Assembly (NCBI GenBank): GCA_958296225.1
Contig: OY282456.1
Span: 2,108,001-2,172,000 of the forward strand
Direction: 5' to 3'
Source: an uncultured Dehalococcoidia bacterium
GTDB taxonomy: Bacteria > Chloroflexota > Dehalococcoidia > Lucifugimonadales > UBA3495
DNA length: 64,000 nucleotides
This document shows positions 44,691 through 53,096 of this stretch, piece after piece. Made by a program: the position numbers and the translations under genes. Position 1 is the stretch's first letter, and the number at the start of each line of letters is the position of its first letter. The notes below the pieces were generated by a model. That model ran no database searches. It saw nothing but the letters and a program-made list of their open reading frames with translations, and was not told the origin of the DNA.

Positions 44691-47141
44691 TTATTCGGTG
44701 GCTGACGCCGTGCCGTCGGGGTTGATTCGCACCTTGACGATGGGGGCGACCAAATCGTTGAAGATGACTGCGGCTTCCGAAGTGGGGCCGCCGACGCGCT
44801 CCACCCAGCCGGGCACTACGTGGGCAATGGCGGACTGACGCTGCGCCGCTTTCATATCGCCGGTGAACTCCACCAGCTGCATTCCCTCGGCCACATTTTC
44901 GGAGATGGCGTTCGGGGCGAAGTGCTCAAAGAGGAGCTGCCGGTTGAGATAGGCGTGGCGCGCGCCCTCCTCCAGCACGATGTTCTGGAGGTCTTTGGGC
45001 ATCTTGTCCCAACGGGTGTGGCTGATGGTGAACCAGCTGTGGCCGACGGATACGATGGGGCCAACCAGGTAGTCGGCGACTTCGTACCAGCGCAGGCCGT
45101 GGCCGCAGGAACCGCAAGACACGGCGCCGTCAATGACGCCGCGCTCCAGGGCAGTGTACACGTCGGCGAAGGCGATGAACTGCGGGTCGGCGCCCATTCC
45201 CGAAAGCAGGTCGCTGAGCACGGTGCTGTGGCTGCGCAGCTTGAGGCCCTGGAAGTCGTCCATGCTGGCCACCGACGGCTTGGCGAAGATGTAGTTGTGG
45301 GCAGTCATCATGTAGGCCACCTGCACGCCGCCGTTGGCCTCGGTTACCTCGGCCATTTTGGGCTGGATGGCGTCAATGACGGACAGCTGGTCAGCCTGGG
45401 TAGGATAGAGTCCCCAGAGGTTGCTCATATCCATAATGGGGTGGTCGCCGCCGACGTAGCCGGAGTAAATCTGCGCCGAGTCCAGGGTGCCATCCTCAAT
45501 GAGGCGCAGGGAGTCGGGGCCGGCGATGCCGAGTTCGGGGAAGGATGAAACCTCAAACTGAACCTGCCCGTTGGTGCGGCGATAGACGCGCTCGGCAAAG
45601 CCGATGTCCTCGGTTTCCTTGTAGTTGCCGATGGCCAGGCCGCAGTCCACCAGGGTACGGTTGATGCAGGCCATCTGGAACTGGAACTCCTGGCCGGAGG
45701 ATTCCAGGGGCGTCAGGTTGAAGTTGACGCCGGGTTCCTCGCCGCAGGACCAGCCGGCCGGGCTGCCGCCGCCGTGGACGTCGGGGACGGCGGCGGCCGT
45801 TTCACCGTCGCACTGGGTGCTGGCGATAGCTTCCTGGCCGCCGTTGGGGGAGTCAACAATGTTGATGACGACATCGCCCACGCGCCGGCCTTCGCCGGCC
45901 GTCATCATCCCGGACGTCATCATAGAAGCGGCGGTTTCGCTGGCGGTGCCGTCGGAGTTGATGGCGACGCCCACGATGGGGGCTACTTTGTCGTTGTACA
46001 GCTGCACCGCTTCGCTGTTGGGGCCGCCGGTGCGCTGGACCCAGTTGGGCAGAATTACGTTCAGGGCCACGTCGCGCATCCGGGTCTGCACTTCGTCGCT
46101 GAAGGGGCGGTGAATCATACCGGACTCGACGTTGGCATCCACGCTGATAACGTTCCATTCCTCAATGAGGGCTTTGCGGGCGGCCTGTTCGTACTCCCGG
46201 CCCACTTCCAGGAGGATTTGCTGAAGGTCCGGCGGGAGGGAGCTCCAGGCGTCGCCGTTCATCGTGTAGTAGGCCACGGCGACGGAGCCGACGATGGGGC
46301 CGTAGAGGTAGCTGGTTACTTCGTACCAGCGCTGGCTGTGGCCGGGTTCGCCGCCGGTTACGCCGCCATCCAGGACGCCGCGCTCCAGGGCGGTGTACAC
46401 GTCGGCGAAGGCGACGAACTGGCCCTCGGCGCCGAGGCCGGCCAGCAGGTCGCCCAGGATAGTGCTGTGCTGACGGATTTTCTTGTTCTCAAATTCCGAC
46501 AAGGAATCCAGCGGGTCGCGGCTGAAGATGAACTGGTTGGGGTAATACTGGCGCATAATCGGCTGGCCGCCGGTGGTGCGCTGCAACACTGCTACCAGGT
46601 CCTCGTGGACGGCGTCGGTCAGTTGCAGATGAGCCTCCTCGCTGGGGGAAAGGCCCCAGAGATTGCCCACGTCCAGCAGGGGCAGGTCGCCGCCCACGTA
46701 TCCGCTATAAACTTCGGCGACTTCCAGGGTGTTGTCCTCGATGAGGCGCAGCGTATCACCGCCGGCAATGCCAAGTTCGGGGAAGGACGACAGGGTAAAT
46801 TGCAGCTGGCCGTCGGTGCGTCTGGCTACTTCGGGGATGAAAAAGCTGTTGACCAGTTCGCAGGCGGCAACGTTGCGGTTGATGCACACCAGTTGAAACT
46901 CAAAGCTGGCGCCCTGGGTTTCCAGTTGGGTTTGCGCCTGCGGGGCGGCCGGTTCCGGCGTCATAGCGGCCGGGGCCTGGGTGGGCGCCGCCGCCGCGGG
47001 GGCAGTGGTCGGGGCGGCGGGCGCGGGCTGCTCCCCACCGCCGCAAGCAGCCAGGGCAGCGATCAGCAGGCCCAACAGGGCGGCCAGCAGATACTTGCCG
47101 GCGCCGCGATTTGATAAGGTGTCGGTGATTCGGGGGCTCAT
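44691..47141 (-). CDS. Tandem-duplicated TRAP-type (DctP-like) solute-binding lipoprotein
   Basis: This 816-residue exported lipoprotein has a signal peptide with AALLGLLIAALAAC as lipobox, then an Ala/Pro/Thr linker. Two homologous DctP-like domains follow, at about 80-400 and 490-810. Both carry F.FQ.[VA]CINR, SSFPELGIAG, DSLRLIED or DTLRLIED, YSGYVGGD, NLWGL.P, FAFADVYTALERGV[LI]DG and the ending APIV.V.IN.DGTAS.T. DctP proteins bind organic acids outside the cell for TRAP transporters and are normally about 330 residues and single. No TRAP membrane genes are adjacent. ATG 47141 has GGAG 7 bases upstream; the longer frame from 47207 is unlikely. Confidence 0.88.
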   Translation of the reverse strand: MSPRITDTLSNRGAGKYLLAALLGLLIAALAACGGGEQPAPAAPTTAPAAAAPTQAPAAMTPEPAAPQAQTQLETQGASFEFQLVCINRNVAACELVNSFFIPEVARRTDGQLQFTLSSFPELGIAGGDTLRLIEDNTLEVAEVYSGYVGGDLPLLDVGNLWGLSPSEEAHLQLTDAVHEDLVAVLQRTTGGQPIMRQYYPNQFIFSRDPLDSLSEFENKKIRQHSTILGDLLAGLGAEGQFVAFADVYTALERGVLDGGVTGGEPGHSQRWYEVTSYLYGPIVGSVAVAYYTMNGDAWSSLPPDLQQILLEVGREYEQAARKALIEEWNVISVDANVESGMIHRPFSDEVQTRMRDVALNVILPNWVQRTGGPNSEAVQLYNDKVAPIVGVAINSDGTASETAASMMTSGMMTAGEGRRVGDVVINIVDSPNGGQEAIASTQCDGETAAAVPDVHGGGSPAGWSCGEEPGVNFNLTPLESSGQEFQFQMACINRTLVDCGLAIGNYKETEDIGFAERVYRRTNGQVQFEVSSFPELGIAGPDSLRLIEDGTLDSAQIYSGYVGGDHPIMDMSNLWGLYPTQADQLSVIDAIQPKMAEVTEANGGVQVAYMMTAHNYIFAKPSVASMDDFQGLKLRSHSTVLSDLLSGMGADPQFIAFADVYTALERGVIDGAVSCGSCGHGLRWYEVADYLVGPIVSVGHSWFTISHTRWDKMPKDLQNIVLEEGARHAYLNRQLLFEHFAPNAISENVAEGMQLVEFTGDMKAAQRQSAIAHVVPGWVERVGGPTSEAAVIFNDLVAPIVKVRINPDGTASATE

Positions 47142-47478
47142 TTTCGCTCCGGTTTGGCTGAGGTTACAGTTGCCCGGCGGCGTGATTTGCGTTAAATCCG
47201 CCGCCAAAAGGCTAGCCGGCGTCAGAGTCTATGGCAAACATTTTGGGTTGTCAATCGGCACCAGTGCGGCGGCAGCCTTCCGTTGCCGGCGGTCGGGGCT
47301 TGGCAAAGTCATTAAAGCCCTCTCCCCTTGCGGGAGAGGGTTGGGAGAGGGGTAGCGCTCCGCCCGGCCGGTAGCCCTCTCCCCTTGTGGGAGAGGGTTG
47401 GGAGAGGGGTAGCCCTCCAGCGCCCGCAAAACCCGCCGCCCGCACTTTGCAACGCCCCTGCCCACTGACAACCCCCCT

Positions 47479-47507
47479 TTGACAACCGCGAACACAAGTC
47501 CTATACT
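47479..47507 (+). promoter_or_regulatory. Near-consensus sigma-70 promoter in copy 2
   Basis: TTGACA (47479-47484), 17 bases, TATACT (47502-47507). Identical hexamers and spacing to copy 1, although the spacer differs. Confidence 0.7.
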
Positions 47508-47513
47508 GCAATC

Positions 47514-47756
47514 TATCACGTGAATCTCAGTCCTGCCAGAGGTCAACCGGTCGTCAACGGCCAGTCAGCACAAAATCGCATACCGGCGTCGTGGAGACCC
47601 CTCGTCCAATGCTTACGCGAGTACGGTCTAACCGGCCAACAGCGACTGCCACCGCGCTGCGTGGCTGCGCCTTAAAGCGCAGCTCACGAACCATCGGAGC
47701 AAAACTTTGCGTAAATCCCCCGGCCGTGGGGCTGACAATGACCGGTAACCTCTGGC
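47514..47756 (+). ncRNA. Candidate structured RNA, copy 2
   Basis: Same architecture as 17863-18105. GCCAGAGGT (47535-47543) pairs with ACCTCTGGC (47748-47756), and ACCGGTC (47546-47552) with GACCGGT (47740-47746). The internal hairpin reads CTGCGC-cttaaa-GCGCAG, shorter by one base than in copy 1 but still paired. The two copies differ mostly in loops and flanks by eye. Confidence 0.45.
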
Positions 47757-47941
47757 TCGCACACCGCATCCCGCCAACAGCCCGAACCAGCAAGGAGCAT
47801 TGCCAATGAACCCAGCCCACCACCGCAGATGAATAACCAAACCACCTGAAACCGAACGCTGCCAAGTATCGCATCCCGGCCGCTGCGAACCCTGTGCTAG
47901 AATGGCGACGCGCCAGCAATGCTATAGGGTGAGGGTACTCC

Positions 47942-48701
47942 GTGAATTTGAGAATGCAATGGTGGCAACACAGCATCAAGGATTTTTGCGCGCGCCAGCT
48001 GGCCTACCGCTTGCCGGCGCCGCTGGCGAGCCCCCTGCTGCCCAAATACCGCTGCTCTATTGAGACCACGGAACTGGTCTGCCTGCTGGCATGGATTGAC
48101 TGGCACCGCGATATCGGGGGGGGGGGCACACGCCATTTGTGAGATTGGCGTCGGCGGCGGCTACACGTCAACGTTTTTGCTGGAACACCTGCGCAGCACG
48201 GGCAATCCGGCGGCCATGGTGCTGTCGGATACGTTCTCCGGCTTTACCCGGCGTTCCGTGGCTTATGAAGTGGAGCGCCGGGGCAAGCGGAAAGCCGAAA
48301 TCGACTGGTTCAAGCATGGCTCGGCCCAGCATTTCGAAAAGCACCTGCGCCGGCTCGGCTACGACAATTTCCGGGTCATTGCCGGCGATTGCGAGCAGGT
48401 TGACTGGGCCGCGGTCGGGCCAATCGCCGTAGCGCTCCTGGATGTTGATTTGTACCTGCCCACCCGGGGCGCTCTGGAGCAGATCTGGGCGCAGCTGACG
48501 CCGGGCGGCGTCATCCTGGTTGACGACTGCCAGCCCGACCAAAGGTGGGACGGCGCGCTACAGGCGTACCGGGAGTTTATCGCGGAACACGGTTTGCCGT
48601 ATATCCCCGTCGGCTCCAAAGGCGGCCTGCTGCGCAAGGACGGCCAGGAGGGCGCATTTCCGCCGCGCGCGGCGCAATCGCCGGGGCGGGTTATAAACTG
48701 A
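47942..48701 (+). pseudogene. TylF/MycF-like O-methyltransferase, frameshifted at a poly-G tract
   Basis: The first frame (from GTG 47942 or ATG 47954) gives RMQWWQHSIKDFCARQLAYR ... WIDWHRDIGGGG and ends at a stop just after an 11-G run. The next frame continues the protein: AICEIGVGGGYTSTFLLEHL (SAM motif I), VLSDTFSGFTRRSVAYE, VIAGDCEQVDW, ALLDVDLYLPTRGALEQI and GGVILVDDCQPDQRW. With 10 or 13 G the two would join into one protein of about 250 residues. The product would be a SAM-dependent methyltransferase of the TylF type, acting on sugars or natural products. It is either phase-variable or hit by a sequencing or assembly error. It follows the second MITE-like element and an extended -10, TGCTAGAAT, at 47895-47903. 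Confidence 0.8.
48116..48126 (+). repeat. Run of 11 guanines inside the methyltransferase gene
   Basis: Eleven consecutive G within codons DIGGG. A length of 10 or 13 restores the reading frame; 11 breaks it. Confidence 0.9.
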
Positions 48702-48749
48702 CCCGGCGCGATGGCGCGATAGATAGTTGGAGCGCCACGGGGGCGGCCT

Positions 48750-50195
48750 TCAGCGACCCGGCTGCCGCGCCCGAAGTGCGAACCCGAGGGCCGCCGCCGC
48801 CGCCGTGGCCGCTCCGATGCGGAACACGTCGCGGTAGGCCAGCAGGAACGCATCGCCCGCCGTGGCCGCCCGGCTGGCGGCGTAGTGGTCGCTGAGGGCG
48901 GCGAATATCGCGCCGACTATCGCCACGCACAGCACGGTGCCCGACGCCTGGGCCAGCGACATCGCCCCCGACGCCGTGCCGTAGCGCGCGGCCGGCACGC
49001 TGCCCAGCATCAGGGCGTAGGCCGCCGACTGGAACCAGCCCACGCCCAGGCCGACGACGGCAATGGCCGCCGCCGGATGCCAGATTGCCGAACCGTCGTT
49101 CAACAGCGACATCGCCAGCAGTCCGATGGCCGTCAGCAGCAGCCCCACGGCGCCCACCGGACGCACTCCCCAGCGGTCGCACAGCCAGCCGCCCAGCGGC
49201 GACGCCAGGATGTTGCTGGACGACATTGCCGCCAGCATTATCCCCAGCGTTACCGGCCCCCGGCCCAGCGCGTCGGTGATGTAGAAAGGAAAGATGAACC
49301 AGATGACGAACTGCGCGAAATGGCCCAGGAACATAGCCGCCGTGGCCGTTTGGAATCCGGTCAGGCGCAGCAGCCCGCCGGGCAGCACCGGCGACTCTGC
49401 CCGCCGTTCCACCCGGATGAGGGCCGCCAGCAGCAGGGGCGTCGCCGTCAGCAGGGCGATTACCACGGGCGCGCCCCATCCGACGGCGGGCCCTAACCGG
49501 AGGCCAATCATCAGGCACAGCAGCAGCGACAGCACCAGCGCCGCGCCCAACAGGTCGAATCGCGGCATCCGGCCGGCGGCCAGTCGCGCCGCCGGCAAGC
49601 GCCCCGGCACGGCCAGCGCTCCGATGACCAGCGCCAGCAGCGCCAGCGGGATGCGCCCGGCGTACACGGCCGGCCAGTCAAACCGCTGCACCAGCGGCCC
49701 GGCGGCCAGAGTAGAAGCCACCATCCCCAGGGCCAGGCTCGCCGAGGTGAATCCCATCGACAGCCCGCGCCGGTGTGCCGGGAAAACCGCGGCGGCGATG
49801 GCCGGCGCCGTGCTGTACAGGCAGCCCGTCCCCAACGCCTGCAACACGCGAAACCCGACCATCACCTCCAGCGTCGGCGAAAACGACAGGCACACCATCG
49901 CCACCAGATACGTAACCGTGCCAAAGAGGTACACCACCCGCAGGCCGAAACGGTCGGCAAAGGCGCCCGACCCCAGGGCCAGCCCGGCGCGGGTGGCAAT
50001 GAACACGACGATGACCCACTGCACGGCGGCCAGGTCGGTGTTAAAGGCGTCCCGGATGGCAGGCAAGGCCACGTTGACCGAAAAGTCCAGCGACGCCAGC
50101 GCCATGCCCAGCGCGGCCGCCGCCGCCAGCGCGACCGTGCGCCAGGCGAGGCGGGGCGGCGTTGCCGAGAGTTCGGGTTCAGCAGGGGCGGGCAT
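48750..50195 (-). CDS. MFS transporter, DHA2 (14-helix drug:H+ antiporter-like) family
   Basis: This 481-residue inner-membrane transporter has about 14 hydrophobic segments. The first helix contains ALGMALASLDFSVNVALPAI, the typical start of DHA2 proteins, and the loop GSGAFADRFGLRVVYLFGT matches the family loop 2-3 motif. LGTGCLYSTAPAIAAAVFP and FPAHRRGLSMGFTSASLALG match motif C-like parts. Such proteins export drugs or dyes; the real substrate is unknown. The ATG 50195 start is supported by a degraded copy of this 5' end at 52843-52962, which begins at the same codon. A frame upstream to 50234 lacks a ribosome site, and none is clear for 50195 either. Confidence 0.87.
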   Translation of the reverse strand: MPAPAEPELSATPPRLAWRTVALAAAAALGMALASLDFSVNVALPAIRDAFNTDLAAVQWVIVVFIATRAGLALGSGAFADRFGLRVVYLFGTVTYLVAMVCLSFSPTLEVMVGFRVLQALGTGCLYSTAPAIAAAVFPAHRRGLSMGFTSASLALGMVASTLAAGPLVQRFDWPAVYAGRIPLALLALVIGALAVPGRLPAARLAAGRMPRFDLLGAALVLSLLLCLMIGLRLGPAVGWGAPVVIALLTATPLLLAALIRVERRAESPVLPGGLLRLTGFQTATAAMFLGHFAQFVIWFIFPFYITDALGRGPVTLGIMLAAMSSSNILASPLGGWLCDRWGVRPVGAVGLLLTAIGLLAMSLLNDGSAIWHPAAAIAVVGLGVGWFQSAAYALMLGSVPAARYGTASGAMSLAQASGTVLCVAIVGAIFAALSDHYAASRAATAGDAFLLAYRDVFRIGAATAAAAALGFALRARQPGR

Positions 50196-50423
50196 AGCGG
50201 TTGATTGTACGATACCGGCGGCGCAATCAGCCAAAATCCCGTGCCACTGCTCCGGCAGCGCAAGCCGGCCGGAAAGCCTTATAACACGCCGCTTCCGGTT
50301 TTATCCTGATTCTGGCGTCGTTTTCCCGGCTTTAGCTTTCGCAGAGTGACGGATTAATCGCAAAACTGCCCCACTTCCCGCCGAACCGCCGCCAAAGACG
50401 GGTTGTTCCGGCCCGCCGACCGT

Positions 50424-50452
50424 TTGAATTATTCCCGCCTTTCCGATAAGTT
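50424..50452 (+). promoter_or_regulatory. Possible promoter of the FN3 protein gene
   Basis: TTGAAT (50424-50429), 17-base spacer, TAAGTT (50447-50452), 30 bases before the start codon, in a locally AT-rich stretch. A strong taggaggcatag ribosome site follows. Confidence 0.45.
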
Positions 50453-50481
50453 AAGCGGACTTTTTTCTAGGAGGCATAGCA

Positions 50482-52461
50482 ATGCTGTTGTTCCGCTCCC
50501 CGTCACGAAAAGCCGGCTACCATGCCGGACTGTGGGCCCTCGCTCTGGCGGTAGTCGGCCTGCTCGCTTTCGGCATCCGCCCCGATGTCGTTATGGGGCA
50601 GGCTGCCAGTTCCGATTCGTCCCAGCTCCATACCATGAACACCTTTACGGCTCAGGCCGTCCAACCCGACCCCGGCTCCACCATCCGCCTGGCTTGGACC
50701 GCCCCCGCCAGCGGCGCTTCGACCGTTCGGGGCTATCAGATGCGAATCTACGCCGCAGGACACGGCCAAAGTTGGGTGGGAGTCGATCGGACCCGTACCG
50801 AATACACGTTCACCGGGTTGTCGGCTAATACCGAGTACCGTTTCAAGATGCGCGTCCAGAATAACGCGGGCGACTACGGGCCGTGGTCAAACCGCGTCAA
50901 AGCCTCTACCGGCCCGCCCAACCAGTCGCCGGCTTTCGGCAAGGAAACCTACACAATGTCCATCGCGGAGAACGTGATGGACGCTTATAGTGAGGGTCTA
51001 ATCACAGTTACCGACCCTGACCATAGCAACGTTTCCATCACCATAACCGACGGTGCAGCCGGTAAGTTCACTGTCAATCAGCAAGGTGATATAACCTACT
51101 TCGGAGACGGCGAAGATTACGAGTCTTTCACCGATCCAACTGAAGCTTATACCATCAAGTTGAAGGCTACGGACCCGGCCGGCGCTTCCGACACGGCCAC
51201 CCTGACGGTCGCCGTCACCAACGTGGTTGAATCGTCGCCGGCCCGCGTCAGCCGTCCCACCCAGTCCGCCGCCAGGTACACTACCAAGGTGTCCGTCAGC
51301 TGGACGGCTCTGGCCGGACATACTACCGGCTACGGCTATCGCTATCGCGTCGCCGGGTCGGGAACGACGACCTGGAGCACAGGCAGCGCCGCCGGGAGCA
51401 CAGCGACCATCAGCGACCTGAAACCCGGAACCAAATACCTGGTGCAGGTACGGGCCGTTGACCCCACGGTTGACAGCCCCGGCAAATGGTCAAAGCGGCT
51501 GGCCGCGCGTACCGCCAACCGGCCGCCCAAGCCGCAGAACGTGGGGACCAGGAACCCACAGCTGAACCAGATGCGGATTGTCTGGGATGCTGCGGGAGCC
51601 TGGAACAATACCGCGCTGAGCGGGTACGAGGTTGACTACCGGAAGTCGGGAACTACCGCTTACCAGCGAGTGGATGTTGGCGCCAGCAAAACCAATACCG
51701 TCATCAAGGGCCTGGACCTGGGCGCCACCTACGAGGTGCGCGTGCGGACGACCTACGGAACCGACTCCAGCAAATGGTCAACCCTGACAGTGGAGACCGG
51801 CCGTCTGCCCGGCGCGCCCACGGCGTTCACCGCCGTTAGCAAGCCAACCGGCTTCGCCGCCTCCTGGCAGGCGCCGACGGACGCCGGCAACCCCGCAGTC
51901 ACCGGCTACCAGTACGCCATCCGCGAAGACTACATCTTCGACAACTGGCAGGCGTGGAGCACCGCGAGCGCCGCGACCACGCAGCGCATCACCGGACTTT
52001 TGGGCTACACCCGGTACTCGATCAGGGTGCGGGCCGTCAACGCCCTTGGCGCCGGCCCGGCCGTCCAGATTACCCAGCGCACGGCGGTGAACCAGAGACC
52101 CGTGTTCAACACCCCGCCGGCCTTCAGTGTGTCCGAGGGCACCCCTGGGGACATCGCGCTGGGAAGTGTTACGGCTACCGACCCGGAGAGCGACTCGCTG
52201 ACTTACGACATCGGATGTATCGGGCTGATCTCGCCCGGCCCCCTATCCACGCGCAAGTTCTATGTCACCACGGCCGGCGAGCTGCGCACTTACTCTCACG
52301 CCACCTTTGACTACGAGACGAAGTCCTCGCACATAGCCAGAGTGTATGCCGACGACGGACATTCGGGAACCCGCATTCCCAATGGGAATTACCGCAAATG
52401 CGGATGGCTGGACGTTACCGTCTCAGTGAAGGCCCCCACAGCGTCGTCATCCACCGACTAG
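50482..52461 (+). CDS. Secreted fibronectin type III / cadherin-like repeat protein
   Basis: This 659-residue exported protein has a signal peptide at 1-40 (LWALALAVVGLLAFG ... GQA). Then FN3 domain 1 (about 45-143), a cadherin-like domain (about 150-248; AFGKETYTMSIAEN, VTDPDHSNV, TLTVAVTNV), three FN3 domains (about 255-345, 350-440, 445-540) and a last cadherin-like domain (about 545-650; PPAFSVSEGTPGDIALG, VTATDPESDSLTYDIG). FN3 signatures such as GLSANTEYRFKMRVQN and KPGTKYLVQVRAVD are clear. There is no anchor at the C-terminus, so it may be released or bound by other means. A role in adhesion or polymer contact is plausible. Strong AGGAGG before the ATG. Confidence 0.88.
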   Translation: MLLFRSPSRKAGYHAGLWALALAVVGLLAFGIRPDVVMGQAASSDSSQLHTMNTFTAQAVQPDPGSTIRLAWTAPASGASTVRGYQMRIYAAGHGQSWVGVDRTRTEYTFTGLSANTEYRFKMRVQNNAGDYGPWSNRVKASTGPPNQSPAFGKETYTMSIAENVMDAYSEGLITVTDPDHSNVSITITDGAAGKFTVNQQGDITYFGDGEDYESFTDPTEAYTIKLKATDPAGASDTATLTVAVTNVVESSPARVSRPTQSAARYTTKVSVSWTALAGHTTGYGYRYRVAGSGTTTWSTGSAAGSTATISDLKPGTKYLVQVRAVDPTVDSPGKWSKRLAARTANRPPKPQNVGTRNPQLNQMRIVWDAAGAWNNTALSGYEVDYRKSGTTAYQRVDVGASKTNTVIKGLDLGATYEVRVRTTYGTDSSKWSTLTVETGRLPGAPTAFTAVSKPTGFAASWQAPTDAGNPAVTGYQYAIREDYIFDNWQAWSTASAATTQRITGLLGYTRYSIRVRAVNALGAGPAVQITQRTAVNQRPVFNTPPAFSVSEGTPGDIALGSVTATDPESDSLTYDIGCIGLISPGPLSTRKFYVTTAGELRTYSHATFDYETKSSHIARVYADDGHSGTRIPNGNYRKCGWLDVTVSVKAPTASSSTD

Positions 52462-52492
52462 CCATCGCAGCAGCGACGGCGCGTTGACCAAA

Positions 52493-52522
52493 CGGCCCTG
52501 GGAACGCCGGTTCCCAGGGCCG
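52493..52522 (+). terminator. Hairpin after the FN3 protein gene
   Basis: CGGCCCTGGGAAC-gccg-GTTCCCAGGGCCG is a 13-bp perfect stem 31 bases after the stop. No T-run follows, so termination strength is uncertain. Confidence 0.6.
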
Positions 52523-52581
52523 TAGCCATTGCGTTGTCCGCCGTGGTTCGCCGCCACGCGGCGCAATGCGTGGGCATCCCA

Positions 52582-52636
52582 TAGCCAACCGCTAGCCAAC
52601 CGCTAGCCAACCGCTAGCCAACCGCTAGCCAACCGC
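52582..52636. repeat. Five exact 11-base tandem repeats
   Basis: TAGCCAACCGC is repeated five times without change, in non-coding DNA just before the pseudogene debris. Such perfect short repeats arise by slippage and may vary between strains. Confidence 0.95.
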
Positions 52637-52722
52637 AGACTATGAGTAGTACACAGCGGGCAACGGGCAGTAGCGAAAGCCGGCCGTGTGCTAATATCAG
52701 GCTTGCTGATGGGAGGTTTGTT

Positions 52723-52842
52723 ATGACCACGAAACCCCAGCCGGCCGCTTGATCGCCGTTCCGGGCGGCGATGGCCCGGTACTCGCCCGCGGAGATTGAC
52801 GCCGCCCAGACCGAATACCCCGAAACGGACGGTATGCCCTTG
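52723..52842 (+). pseudogene. 5' fragment of a Uma2 gene
   Basis: This closely matches, by eye, the first 120 bases of the Uma2 pseudogene at 54646, including the promoter and ribosome-site region before it (tgtgcta...ttgctgatgggagg). The tenth codon is TGA here. Similarity ends abruptly at 52842 within codons MPL, where a different gene fragment begins. Confidence 0.85.
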
Positions 52843-52962
52843 TTGACCGAAAAATCCGGCGATGCCAGCGCCATGCCAGGGCAGCGGCAGCGGCCAGGGC
52901 GATAGTGCGCCAGGTGAGGGGGGCGGCGTTGCGGGGAGTTTGGGTTCAGTGGGGGCGGGCAT
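52843..52962 (-). pseudogene. 5' fragment of a DHA2 MFS transporter gene
   Basis: On the minus strand, from ATG 52962 (start MPAPTEPKLPATPP), this matches the first roughly 40 codons of the transporter gene at 48750-50195 (MPAPAEPELSATPP) and its upstream bases. It contains indels, and is cut off at 52843 where it joins the Uma2 fragment tail to head. No other part of the gene is present. Confidence 0.85.
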
Positions 52963-53096
52963 AGCGGTTGATTGTACGGCATAATGGCCATTGCCAGATA
53001 AGGATTCGTGATGACTGCTCAAAGATTCCTTGCCGTCCTGCTGACGCCACCGGGCACTGCGGCCAGTAGATTGGCAGGAGCAAAAAGGAGAATACA

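Larger units (their letters stand above)
47276..47858. mobile_element. MITE-like non-coding element, copy 2
   Basis: Second copy of the element at 17681-18222, same orientation. Its ends are more worn: CCTTCCGTTGCCGGCGG at 47276-47292 against CCACCTGAAACCGAACG at 47842-47858 (12 of 17 pair). It carries two GAGAGGG hairpins (about 47318-47358 and 47371-47411) instead of one, which explains most of its extra length. Promoter, stem sequences and the AAGGAGC-ATG leader are kept; the leader stops after MNPAHHRR here. As in copy 1, a plus-strand gene begins shortly after the right end. Confidence 0.7.
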
